11,317 nt of DNA from Eubacteriales Family XIII. Incertae Sedis bacterium (GTDB taxonomy: Bacteria; Bacillota; Clostridia; Peptostreptococcales; Anaerovoracaceae), in NCBI GenBank assembly GCA_031283865.1, contig JAITAX010000001.1:1-11317 (forward strand). Reading direction: 5' to 3'. The notes beneath the pieces were generated by a model. The model was not told the DNA's origin. It saw only the letters and a program-made list of their open reading frames with translations, and searched no databases. Position numbers and translations under genes: made by a program. Below are positions 1 to 6,496 of this stretch, piece after piece; position 1 is the stretch's first letter; each line of letters starts with the position of its first letter.

Positions 1-1
1 A

Positions 2-310
2 AGCCCGGCCAAATTGGTGCGTTCGCCGGAAAAAGACGCGAAGCTGCTGCCGCTGCTCTGGCCGATGCTGACCGAATGCGTGAAAGCCGCAGGCGCCTCG
101 ACCGCCGCCGGCGAAAAACCGCCGGTTTGGGTCAACCGCGTTTTGGATATTGCGCTGCGGTATGCGCCCTACCTGTCCGAGGCCGCAAAGCGCGGCCTCA
201 TCCCCAAGGACGACGCGCGCTTTGCGGGATTGTCCGAAATCGCGGCGTCCAAAGCGAAATCGACCGCAGTCGCAAAAGCGAAAAATCTTCTGACGCGCCT
301 TGGCCGCTGA
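2..310 (+). CDS. 3' part of an unrecognised protein (5' end outside window)
   Basis: The frame is open from the window edge to a TGA at 308-310, so about 102 C-terminal residues are seen. A TTG at position 14 could serve as a start, but no ribosome binding site is visible and the frame continues upstream, so I read this as a truncated gene. The tail is predicted mostly helical: a Leu/Pro/Trp-rich segment, a segment with VWVNRVLDIALRYAPYLSEA, then a Lys/Ala-rich basic end finishing in LLTRLGR. No cysteine pairs or enzyme motif are visible and there is no clear membrane span. It converges on the sensor kinase gene with 8 bp between the two stops, with no terminator between them. I do not recognise the family. 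The reading frame itself is fairly convincing because of its codon bias and balanced protein composition. Confidence 0.6.
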   Translation, partial: SPAKLVRSPEKDAKLLPLLWPMLTECVKAAGASTAAGEKPPVWVNRVLDIALRYAPYLSEAAKRGLIPKDDARFAGLSEIAASKAKSTAVAKAKNLLTRLGR

Positions 311-318
311 ACATCGAA

Positions 319-2568
319 TCACCGCGCGTCGAGGGCGGCGCCGATGTCCGCGATCAGGCGCCGGACGCCCGCGATGAGCGCGTCCGTTTCCGCGTGAATC
401 TTGTCCGCATCTCCGGCTTTCGCGGCAAATTCGAGGGCCTCCGCCTCGTCGCCGAGCGCTTTCGCGCCTATGTTGCGGCAACTGCCCTTGATCCCGTGTA
501 CGGTAATCGTATAGTCGCCGAGATCGTCCGCCTCGCCGGCCTTGAGGCGCTCGAGCAGCGCGGGCGTGCCGGTCACAAAGGAGCGCAGTATCGTGATGTA
601 AATGCTCTCTTTGTCTCCGAAACGGCGCAGGGCGTCCGCGACGTCGAGCCCCTCTATCCGCAGCTCTGCGGCGTTTTTTTTCGGCGCTTGCGCCGCGGCG
701 GGCGCCGCGTCCTTTGCGGGCGGCTGCGCTCCCTCCGCCGCGCCGCTTTCGGGCGCGGGCGCGTCCGCGTTCATGTGCGCCGCGCGGTAGGCCGCCTCGC
801 GCGCCGCGTCCTTGATCCAAGCGTTCAGGGCGGCGTCCATTTTAAAGATGTCTATGGGTTTGGAAAGGAAATCTTGAAAGCCGTGCGCCTTGAACATATC
901 GTCGTTCCCCGCCAGCGCGTTCGCGGTGAGCGCGATGATCGGCACGGTCTTCGCGTAATCCGTCCCGATTTCCTCTCGGATGATGCGCACGGCTTCGATG
1001 CCGTCCATCTCCGGCATCATGTGGTCCATGAAGATGAGGTCGTAGCGCGGATCTCCCGCGCGCACTAACTTTATGGACTCGCGCCCGCTGCTCGCGCAGT
1101 CCACCGTCAGTCCGTAGGGCAGCAATATGCCTTTCGCGACGTCGAGATTTGTGACAACGTCGTCGACCACGAGAACGCGGCCATAGGGCATCTGCGTCAG
1201 GATCAGATTCTTGCCGCGCTTGTTGCGTTCGATGTTGTAATTGAACGACATCAGGTTCTGCATCGTGGCGCGGTCTATGGTCGCGTCGCTCACGGGCTGC
1301 TGCCGCATGGTGGCCGTGAAAGCGCTGCCTTTGCCGTAAACGCTTTCCACCGCTATGCGTCCGTCCATCATTTCGACGAGGTTCTTGCAGATGGAAAGGC
1401 CGAGTCCCGTGCCTTCGATATAGCGGTTGCTCCGCATATCGAGCTTGTTGTACTCGGTGAACAGCCGGCCGATATCCTCCTCGCGGATGCCTATGCCCGT
1501 GTCGCTGATCCTGCAGATCAGCCAAAACGAGTCGTCGTCCCGCAGGCCCTTCACGGACAGCGTGACCTTGCCCTCGCGTGTGTATTTGAACGCGTTGCTC
1601 AGGAGGTTGTTCAGGACCTGCTTGATGCGCAGTTCATCCCCGAAGAGGCGCGCGGGCAGATCGTCCTCGAGTTCCAGCGAGAAATCGATGGGCTTGCTGC
1701 CGAGGCGCACGATGTTCAGGCTCACGGTGTCGTTGATCGTGCTGGCGAGGTCGTACTCTGCGGGGACCATCTCAAAATGCCCGGATTCTATCTTGGAGAT
1801 ATCGAGCAGATCGTTGATGATGCCCAAAAGGATGTTTCCCGAATTTTGCATCTTGGCTAAATTTTCTAAGGTGTCGGCAGGCAGGTTCTTGCGCATTTCG
1901 AGTTCGCCGAGGCCGATGATGGCGTTCAGCGGCGTGCGAATCTCGTGGGAAACGCCGGCGAGAAACTCGGATTTCGCCCGCATCGCATCGGCGGCCTTCT
2001 GCTTTTCCTCATGGTATATGCGCATCTGAAAGACGAGGACAAAGCCGATGAACAGGCCCGAGGTGAGTATGGTCTGCAATATGTCGATATACCGCTGGTA
2101 ATCCGTCAGGACCGGGAACAGCTCGGGATGAAACGCGTTCGTCAGATAGCAGGCCAGAATCACGGCGATTTGGAGCAGAACGAGAATCGTGAGCGCCCTG
2201 CCGCGCACCAGCATGAAGCACAGCGTGATGCCGAGCACAAAATGAGCGGCCATGCCGCCGTTCGAACCGCCCGTCACATAGAAAAGCAAGGGAAACAGGA
2301 TGTTGCAGAAAGCAATCGCGGCAAGCAGACTGCCGAGCGCATACCGTTGGTATTTGTTGAACAGCCATGTGACGGCGACGATAATCACCATCATCACGAA
2401 CATGATACAGATCGCGTAAGGGGATGATCGCTCGACTGCGTGCGCAATCGTGGCGACCGTCACGGCGCAGAAGCCAAATGCACAGATTAGGTTCAACATT
2501 CGTCCCGGCAGCGGGAGATCGTCCGAAAAGAGGTAGTGGTTCAGTTTTTTTCTTATTTGCTGCATCAT
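319..2568 (-). CDS. Membrane hybrid sensor histidine kinase (6TM-HisKA-HATPase-REC-Hpt)
   Basis: A 749-residue multi-step phosphorelay kinase. Residues about 25-180 form roughly six membrane helices with short loops and no large extracytoplasmic domain, so it probably senses something in or at the membrane. A short helical linker (183-200) leads to HisKA, with phosphoacceptor His208 in SHEIRTPLNAIIG. The HATPase domain shows the N box NNLLSNAFKYT (about 320-330), DTGIG (356-360) and GTGLG (386-390). The REC domain has Asp469/470, phosphoacceptor Asp515 (FMDHMMPEMDG), Thr548 and Lys570. An Ala/Pro-rich linker (about 595-635) precedes a C-terminal Hpt domain with His691 (HGIKGS). All relay residues are present, so the expected path is His208 to Asp515 to His691 to an external response regulator, which is not in this window. 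The ATG at 2568 overlaps the porB TGA as ATGA, with a second ATG directly after it. No good ribosome binding site is seen, so translational coupling to porB is likely. The sensed signal is unknown. Confidence 0.95.
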   Translation of the reverse strand: MMQQIRKKLNHYLFSDDLPLPGRMLNLICAFGFCAVTVATIAHAVERSSPYAICIMFVMMVIIVAVTWLFNKYQRYALGSLLAAIAFCNILFPLLFYVTGGSNGGMAAHFVLGITLCFMLVRGRALTILVLLQIAVILACYLTNAFHPELFPVLTDYQRYIDILQTILTSGLFIGFVLVFQMRIYHEEKQKAADAMRAKSEFLAGVSHEIRTPLNAIIGLGELEMRKNLPADTLENLAKMQNSGNILLGIINDLLDISKIESGHFEMVPAEYDLASTINDTVSLNIVRLGSKPIDFSLELEDDLPARLFGDELRIKQVLNNLLSNAFKYTREGKVTLSVKGLRDDDSFWLICRISDTGIGIREEDIGRLFTEYNKLDMRSNRYIEGTGLGLSICKNLVEMMDGRIAVESVYGKGSAFTATMRQQPVSDATIDRATMQNLMSFNYNIERNKRGKNLILTQMPYGRVLVVDDVVTNLDVAKGILLPYGLTVDCASSGRESIKLVRAGDPRYDLIFMDHMMPEMDGIEAVRIIREEIGTDYAKTVPIIALTANALAGNDDMFKAHGFQDFLSKPIDIFKMDAALNAWIKDAAREAAYRAAHMNADAPAPESGAAEGAQPPAKDAAPAAAQAPKKNAAELRIEGLDVADALRRFGDKESIYITILRSFVTGTPALLERLKAGEADDLGDYTITVHGIKGSCRNIGAKALGDEAEALEFAAKAGDADKIHAETDALIAGVRRLIADIGAALDAR

Positions 2569-3509
2569 GATATATTACAGAGGTTGATTAAATCCTCCCA
2601 CCTGCGGTCGATATCATCTTGGATGCGCTCTATCAGATCTTCGGCGCCTTTTTCAAAGAGATGTTTGAATCGGCCCTGCACTTTCAAATATTCGCTGACG
2701 GGCAGCTTCTTCTTGGGTTCGTAATTCAAGACCCATTCGCCCTCGATCACCTCGAAGAGCGGCCATACGCAGCTCTCCACGGCGAGCTTGCAGATCTCCA
2801 TCAGGTCGGACTCCGGGTAGCGCCAGCCCCGCGGGCAGGGCGCCAGCACGTTGAGAAAGGCCGGGCCCTCAGTGTAGATAGCGGTTTCCGCCTTTTTGTG
2901 AATGTCTTTAAAATTACCGATAAATGTTGTTTGCGCTACGTAAGGGATGTTGTGAGCAGCCATGATCTTGGTCAGGTTTTTCTTGAATTGCGGCTTGCCG
3001 CTTGATCGGCTGCCCGTCGCCGAGGTGGTGGTGTCCGTGTAGATCGGCGTCGAAGAGGAACGCTGTATGCCCGTGTTCATATAGGCTTCGTTGTCGTAAC
3101 AGACGTAAACCATATCCGCGCCGCGTTCCATCGCGCCGGAAAGGGATTGAAAGCCGATGTCGTAGGTACCTCCGTCGCCGCCGAAAGCGATAAATTTGTA
3201 GTTCTCCGTCAAACGCCCCTTTTTTTTCAGCGCGTTGTAGGCGGCCTCGACGCCGTTCAGCGAAGCGGCTGCGTTCTCGAAAGCCGTGTGCAGAAAGGAA
3301 TCGTTCCAAGAGGTGTAAGGGTAGGTGCAGGTCGAAACCTCGAGGCAGCTCGTGGCGGAACAGACCACGGCCCGATCCTCCGGGCGCAGCGCGCGCATCA
3401 CGGCGCGGACGGCGACGGGACTGCCGCAGCCGGCGCACATGCGATGCCCTGCGACGAAGCGTTCCGGTCGGTTTGCCGCTTCTTTCAGGCTGTATGTGTT
3501 GTATGCCAT
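2565..3509 (-). CDS. porB: Pyruvate:ferredoxin oxidoreductase, beta subunit (PorB)
   Basis: The TPP-binding catalytic subunit (314 aa) of the four-subunit enzyme that decarboxylates pyruvate with CoA to acetyl-CoA and CO2, passing electrons to ferredoxin. The cytosolic complex is porCDAB. Near the N terminus CAGCG supplies Cys25 and Cys28; with Cys55 (in TSCLE) and Cys225 (in APCPRGW) they match the four ligands expected for the proximal [4Fe-4S] cluster. GDGGTYDIG (111-119) and DNEAYMNTG (139-147) are the Mg-TPP binding motifs, and the IQRSSSTP segment that follows is typical of pyruvate-type enzymes. Length is normal. The start at 3509 has GGAGAG about 9 nt upstream. It lies 90 bp after porA, and that gap holds a 6-bp hairpin immediately before the ribosome binding site. 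Its stop overlaps the kinase start. Use of another 2-oxoacid, such as 2-oxoisovalerate, cannot be excluded from sequence alone. Confidence 0.95.
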   Translation of the reverse strand: MAYNTYSLKEAANRPERFVAGHRMCAGCGSPVAVRAVMRALRPEDRAVVCSATSCLEVSTCTYPYTSWNDSFLHTAFENAAASLNGVEAAYNALKKKGRLTENYKFIAFGGDGGTYDIGFQSLSGAMERGADMVYVCYDNEAYMNTGIQRSSSTPIYTDTTTSATGSRSSGKPQFKKNLTKIMAAHNIPYVAQTTFIGNFKDIHKKAETAIYTEGPAFLNVLAPCPRGWRYPESDLMEICKLAVESCVWPLFEVIEGEWVLNYEPKKKLPVSEYLKVQGRFKHLFEKGAEDLIERIQDDIDRRWEDLINLCNIS

Positions 3510-3526
3510 GGGTATAATCTCTCCAT

Positions 3527-3544
3527 GCCGCCGTTTTGGGCGGC
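3527..3544 (-). other. Stem-loop directly upstream of the porB ribosome binding site
   Basis: GCCGCC and GGCGGC form a 6-bp GC stem with a 6-nt loop, placed 2 nt before the GGAGAG of porB. No U-tract follows, so it does not look like a terminator. It may stabilise or mark a processed 5' end, or tune porB translation; function is inferred. A similar hairpin lies before porC. Confidence 0.5.
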
Positions 3545-3599
3545 CCTTTGCGTTCGAAATCGCCGGCGGGCGACGCGCGCTCGGGTCGGGCCGGGCACC

Positions 3600-4778
3600 C
3601 TATTCCCGAACGCCGTGATAGCGGCAATCGGGCGCTTCCGCGCCTCCCGCCATGCGCGCCAGTTCGTCGAATATCTCATAAAAATCCTCGACGCGGACGT
3701 CCCGCCCGCCGAGCCCGTAAATATAATCGATTGTTCGGATGCCGTCGGCCTTGCCGTACAGCGCCGCGCGAACCTCCGCGCCGAGCGGTCCGCCGCAGCC
3801 GGAAAATCCGTCGCTCTTGTCCATAATGCCGAGCGCCTTGACCCCGGGAAAAGCGCCCGCAAGCTCCGCTGCGGGGAAAGGTCTGAACACGCGCAGCTTG
3901 ACGAGACCGGCCTTGACGCCGCGCTCCCGCAGGGCGTCGACGGCGACTTTGCCCGTACCCGCGGACGAACTCATCAGCAGCACGGCAAGCTCCGCGCCCT
4001 CCATGCGATAGGATTCAAACATCGCATACGCGCGCCCCGTCCGCGCCGTGAACTCGGCGGATACGTCCGCGATGACGCGCCGCGCGCTGTTCATGGCCTC
4101 AAACTGCTGGCGCTTGATCTCCATGTAGTAGACGGAAACGCTGTAGGGTCCCACGCCGAGGGATTCCTGCGGGTTCAGCAGATATTTCTCGGGCCGGTAT
4201 TCCCCGATGAACGCCTTTGCAAAAGCGTCGTCCTCCGTCACGATGTTCTGGACGGCGTGGCTCGTGATGAAGCCGTCCTGGCAGATCATGACGGGCAGCA
4301 TTACGTCGGGATGTTCGGCGATGCGGTGTGCCATCAGCATGTTGTCGTAGGCCTCCTGCGCGTTTTCGCTGTAGATCTGTATCCATCCGGAGTCGCGCGC
4401 GCCCATGGAATCGGAATGGTCCGCGTTGATGTTGATGGGACCCGAAAGCGCCCTGTTGACGGCGGCCATGACGATGGGCAGCCTGTCGGAGGCCGCCACG
4501 TAGAGCAGCTCGTACATCAGGGCCATGCCGGCGGAACTCGTGGCCGTCATCGCGCGGACGCCGGCCGCGCTCGCGCCTATGCAGGCCGACATCGCGCTGT
4601 GCTCGGATTCCACGGTGATAAACTCCGTATCGATGAGGCCGTCCGCCTTGAAAGACGAGATGTATTGCGGGATTTCCGTCGACGGCGTGATGGGGAAAGC
4701 CGCCACCACGTCGGGATTGATCTGGCGGATGGCCGCAGCCACCGCTTCGTTGCCGGACAGCCTGTCCCTTTTGCTCAT
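3600..4778 (-). CDS. porA: Pyruvate:ferredoxin oxidoreductase, alpha subunit (PorA)
   Basis: A 392-residue alpha subunit carrying the pyrimidine-binding and transketolase C-terminal-like domains of the porCDAB complex. Key sites can be seen: FPITPSTE (28-35) with the substrate-region Thr31, VESEH (56-60) with the Glu57 expected to activate TPP, and NRALSGPININADHSD (about 108-123) with Arg109, the counterpart of the substrate-binding arginine of pyruvate enzymes. GARDSGWIQ (126-134) and the LPVM.CQDGF segment are also characteristic. The C-terminal half contains KLRVFRPFP, MDKSDGFSGCGGPLG and the expected final alpha/beta domain. Length fits the family. The ATG at 4778 has an AAGGGG about 11 nt upstream and lies 16 bp after the porD stop, so the two are probably co-translated from one mRNA. 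It is followed by a 90 bp gap before porB, the longest gap in the operon. Confidence 0.95.
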   Translation of the reverse strand: MSKRDRLSGNEAVAAAIRQINPDVVAAFPITPSTEIPQYISSFKADGLIDTEFITVESEHSAMSACIGASAAGVRAMTATSSAGMALMYELLYVAASDRLPIVMAAVNRALSGPININADHSDSMGARDSGWIQIYSENAQEAYDNMLMAHRIAEHPDVMLPVMICQDGFITSHAVQNIVTEDDAFAKAFIGEYRPEKYLLNPQESLGVGPYSVSVYYMEIKRQQFEAMNSARRVIADVSAEFTARTGRAYAMFESYRMEGAELAVLLMSSSAGTGKVAVDALRERGVKAGLVKLRVFRPFPAAELAGAFPGVKALGIMDKSDGFSGCGGPLGAEVRAALYGKADGIRTIDYIYGLGGRDVRVEDFYEIFDELARMAGGAEAPDCRYHGVRE

Positions 4779-4794
4779 TCGCGTCGCGCCCCTT

Positions 4795-5091
4795 TCATCC
4801 CGCTTTCGGCGATTGCATCGATATGGCGCCGAAAGGACAGGTCTTGGCGCAGATCCCGCAACCCTTGCAATGGTCGAAATCGAAGTCGCCGCGCTTGCCG
4901 TTTTCGACGGGTACGGAGCTGTCCGGACACACGGGGAAGCAGAGCAGGCATTGCTTGCAGCGGTCCCGCGTCCAGACGGGCGTTTCCGTGCGCCATTCGC
5001 CCGTAAGGAAAAATTCGGAATTTCCCTCCCCGAACACCTGCGCGGCGGGGCTGAGCGTCCGCCATCCGGCGGCAGGCGTCATGCGCTCCAT
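4795..5091 (-). CDS. porD: Pyruvate:ferredoxin oxidoreductase, delta subunit (PorD, 2[4Fe-4S] ferredoxin type)
   Basis: A small electron-transfer subunit carrying two [4Fe-4S] clusters between the catalytic site and soluble ferredoxin. From the chosen start it has 98 residues. Cluster motifs are CKQCLLCFPVCP (Cys45, 48, 51, 55) and CKGCGICAKTCP (Cys75, 78, 81, 85), each followed by the usual proline. The N-terminal part (GWRTL, GEWRTETPVW) is the family-typical segment before the first motif. I chose the ATG at 5091, 11 bp after the porC stop, because the family N terminus begins about there. A TTG at 5106 overlapping the porC stop, or a GTG at 5127, would add 5 or 12 residues; a GGAGG at 5121-5125 could serve the TTG at rather long spacing. 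It lies between porC and porA in the gene order known from Thermotoga and Pyrococcus. Confidence 0.92.
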   Translation of the reverse strand: MERMTPAAGWRTLSPAAQVFGEGNSEFFLTGEWRTETPVWTRDRCKQCLLCFPVCPDSSVPVENGKRGDFDFDHCKGCGICAKTCPFGAISMQSPKAG

Positions 5092-5102
5092 AAGGTTCTT
5101 TT

Positions 5103-5672
5103 TCAAAGGAGAATCGCCCCCCTCCACGCTTCGCGAATCGCGTTCATATTCCCCGCAACGACCTCGGGTTTCGCCGAAAATTTATGCGCAAAAGACTCTT
5201 CCATATTGTCCAAAAATGCTTTTTCCTCCATAATGCCCGCGGTGCGGACGACGACGGCGAGCAGCGGCGTATTGGGCAGGTTCCTGCCGATGCAGCGCAG
5301 CGATATGTCCCGCGCGTCTATGGCGTAGACGGCGCTTTCGCAGTCCGCGAACATCTCCCGGACTTTCTCGGGCCTCTGCGTCGTGTTCACGATGACGGAT
5401 CCGTTGCTCTTGAGCCCGGCCGTGACATCGACGGATTCCGCCAAGCTTTCGTCCACCAGCACGACGATGTCCGGGAAATATATGTTGGAATGTACGCGAA
5501 TGGGCTTGTCGTCGAGCCGGTTGTACGCCGTTATGGGCGCGCCCATGCGCTCCGGGCCGTATTCGGGAAAGCCCTGAACGTACATGCCCGTCGAAAACGC
5601 GACGTCTGCAAGGAGCAGGGCCGCAGTCTTTGCGCCCTGGCCGCCGCGACCGTGCCAACGAATTTCAATCAT
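5103..5672 (-). CDS. porC: Pyruvate:ferredoxin oxidoreductase, gamma subunit (PorC/PorG)
   Basis: The 189-residue gamma subunit, first gene of the por operon. It starts MIEIRWHGRGGQGAKTAA, the hallmark Gly-rich opening of the family (GRGGQG at 9-14), followed by GFPEYGPERMGAP and the expected central residues PDIVVLVDESL. In the assembled enzyme this domain participates in CoA binding and complex formation. The frame stays open upstream to 5840, but the family N terminus matches exactly at the ATG at 5672, and GGGAGG lies 6 nt before it, so the longer version is rejected. A strong stem-loop (5688-5706) sits just upstream of this ribosome binding site, in a leader of roughly 130 nt from the predicted promoter. 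The gene ends in TGA at 5103-5105, closely followed by porD. Confidence 0.94.
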   Translation of the reverse strand: MIEIRWHGRGGQGAKTAALLLADVAFSTGMYVQGFPEYGPERMGAPITAYNRLDDKPIRVHSNIYFPDIVVLVDESLAESVDVTAGLKSNGSVIVNTTQRPEKVREMFADCESAVYAIDARDISLRCIGRNLPNTPLLAVVVRTAGIMEEKAFLDNMEESFAHKFSAKPEVVAGNMNAIREAWRGAILL

Positions 5673-5687
5673 CGAAAGCCTCCCGAA

Positions 5688-5706
5688 ACCGGCGCAGTGC
5701 GCCGGT
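5688..5706 (-). other. Stem-loop in the porC leader, next to its ribosome binding site
   Basis: On the minus strand ACCGGCG and CGCCGGT form a perfect 7-bp stem around the loop CACTG. The stem ends 3 nt before the GGGAGG of porC. Only three U follow it, so termination is doubtful. An attenuator, a translation-control hairpin or an mRNA-stabilising element are possible readings. Confidence 0.5.
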
Positions 5707-5811
5707 CTGTGCTGTGCGAACGAAGTCGGTGCCTTGGCGCGAGACGGCATCGAAATGGGACCGCAGGGAAACGGGTTTCGGCCGTCACGCCGCCTTGCGC
5801 CGATGGATACT

Positions 5812-5840
5812 ATTATAGTAAAAAGTGCGGGCCGGGACAA
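5812..5840 (-). promoter_or_regulatory. Predicted sigma-A promoter of the porCDAB-kinase operon
   Basis: On the minus strand TTGTCC (5835-5840) lies 17 bp from a perfect TATAAT (5812-5817). Transcription would begin near 5805, giving a leader of about 130 nt to porC that includes the stem-loop at 5688-5706. The match is strong because both boxes and the optimal spacing agree. Confidence 0.65.
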
Positions 5841-5870
5841 GCATTTTTTTTACGCGGCGCGCAAAAATGC
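5841..5870. promoter_or_regulatory. Dyad between the divergent porC and ilvN promoters, candidate operator
   Basis: GCATTTTT (5841-5848) and AAAAATGC (5863-5870) are perfect inverted 8-mers 14 bp apart, adjacent to the porC -35 box. The second arm begins a 9-bp direct repeat, ATGCGAAAA at 5867-5875 and again at 5886-5894, the latter touching the ilvN -35 box. This placement suits a regulator acting on both transcription units. No regulator gene adjacent here can be assigned to it. Confidence 0.35.
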
Positions 5871-5880
5871 GAAAAATTTA

Positions 5881-5909
5881 TGTACATGCGAAAATCCCTG
5901 TGATATGAT
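5881..5909 (+). promoter_or_regulatory. Predicted promoter of ilvN-pfp
   Basis: TGTACA (5881-5886, four of six consensus bases) and TATGAT (5904-5909, five of six) are 17 bp apart. The start would be near 5916, about 64 nt before the ilvN ATG. The -35 boxes of this and the porC promoter are about 40 bp apart and point away from each other. Confidence 0.5.
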
Positions 5910-5953
5910 AAGTCATAATCCGCGCACATATGTGAAAGGAGGTGTGCGGCGCC

Positions 5954-5983
5954 TTGCGGAGGGCGTCGCGGAGAACGCTATGA
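5954..5983 (+). CDS. Possible nine-codon leader ORF overlapping the ilvN start
   Basis: The strongest ribosome binding site in the region, AAAGGAGGTG (5935-5944), is 36 nt upstream of the ilvN ATG, too far to serve it directly. A TTG at 5954 lies about 10 nt after it and opens a nine-codon frame, four of them Arg, whose TGA overlaps the ilvN ATG as ATGA. This geometry would couple leader translation to ilvN. The peptide has one Leu and no run of Ile/Val/Leu codons, so it does not look like a classical branched-chain attenuation peptide. It is only a candidate; an alternative is that ilvN itself starts further upstream. Confidence 0.3.
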   Translation: MRRASRRTL

Positions 5984-6465
5984 AACATACGATTTCGGTG
6001 GTTATGGAGAACAAGCCGGGCGTACTGTCCCGCATTTCGGTGCTGCTCGCGCGCCGGGGTTTCAACATAGACAGCATTACGGCGGGTCCCACGAGCAACC
6101 ACGACATCACGCGCATGACGGTCGTCGTCGAGGGCGACGAGTACGTGGCGGAGGAAGCGGTGAAGCAACTGGAAAAGCTTATGGACGTCGTGCATGTGAA
6201 GCGCCTCGACGATCTCAACGCGACGAGGCGGGAACTCATTCTAATCAAGATCCGCCTGTCCAAGGAGCAGCGCGGCGAGATCATAGACCTCGCCAAGATC
6301 ATGGACTGCGAGATCGTGGACGTCTCTCCCACGACGCTTATGCTGGAACACAGCGACCGGCCGGAAAAGATAGATTTGCTTGTGGAAATGCTGGCGGGTT
6401 ATGAGATCGTTGCGATGGCGCGGGGCGGCGCGATTGCGTTGCAGAAAGGCGAAGAGAAAGACTGA
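5980..6465 (+). CDS. ilvN: Acetolactate synthase small (regulatory) subunit, IlvN/IlvH
   Basis: A 161-residue regulatory subunit of acetolactate (acetohydroxyacid) synthase, the first common enzyme of valine, leucine and isoleucine synthesis. The N-terminal ACT domain (about 1-78) begins MKHTISVVMENKPGVLSRIS and includes GFNIDSITAGPT (28-39), the region that binds feedback valine in the family. The C-terminal IlvN-specific domain runs from about 82 (RRELILIKI) to 155, which stimulates the catalytic subunit. The ATG at 5980 matches the family N terminus and has GGAG 6 nt upstream; a second, stronger Shine-Dalgarno lies 36 nt upstream before a possible leader ORF. No catalytic ilvB is next to it: upstream is the divergent por operon and downstream is pfp, so the partner must be encoded elsewhere. 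Confidence 0.94.
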   Translation: MKHTISVVMENKPGVLSRISVLLARRGFNIDSITAGPTSNHDITRMTVVVEGDEYVAEEAVKQLEKLMDVVHVKRLDDLNATRRELILIKIRLSKEQRGEIIDLAKIMDCEIVDVSPTTLMLEHSDRPEKIDLLVEMLAGYEIVAMARGGAIALQKGEEKD

Positions 6466-6496
6466 GGGTCGAAAAAAGACGGAAGGAAGAACAGAC

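Noticed and set aside
76..1068. 330-codon plus-strand frame crossing the end of the first gene and the kinase 3' end
   Set aside because: Highly Arg-rich, overlaps two better frames and opposes the REC and Hpt domains of the kinase; it is a shadow.
3147..5006. Very long open frame (619 codons) on the plus strand, antisense to porB-porA-porD
   Set aside because: It is Arg/His/Gly-rich with no family pattern and mirrors the codon bias of the well-identified por genes on the other strand. High-GC genes often leave such open antisense frames.
5673..5811. Riboswitch (TPP or other) in the porC leader
   Set aside because: Apart from the single hairpin at 5688-5706 I find no conserved aptamer sequence such as the CUGAGA element of TPP riboswitches.
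5103..5840. Longer PorC beginning at 5840
   Set aside because: The extra 56 residues are unlike the family and include the promoter and leader hairpin; the ATG at 5672 has a good ribosome binding site and the family N terminus.
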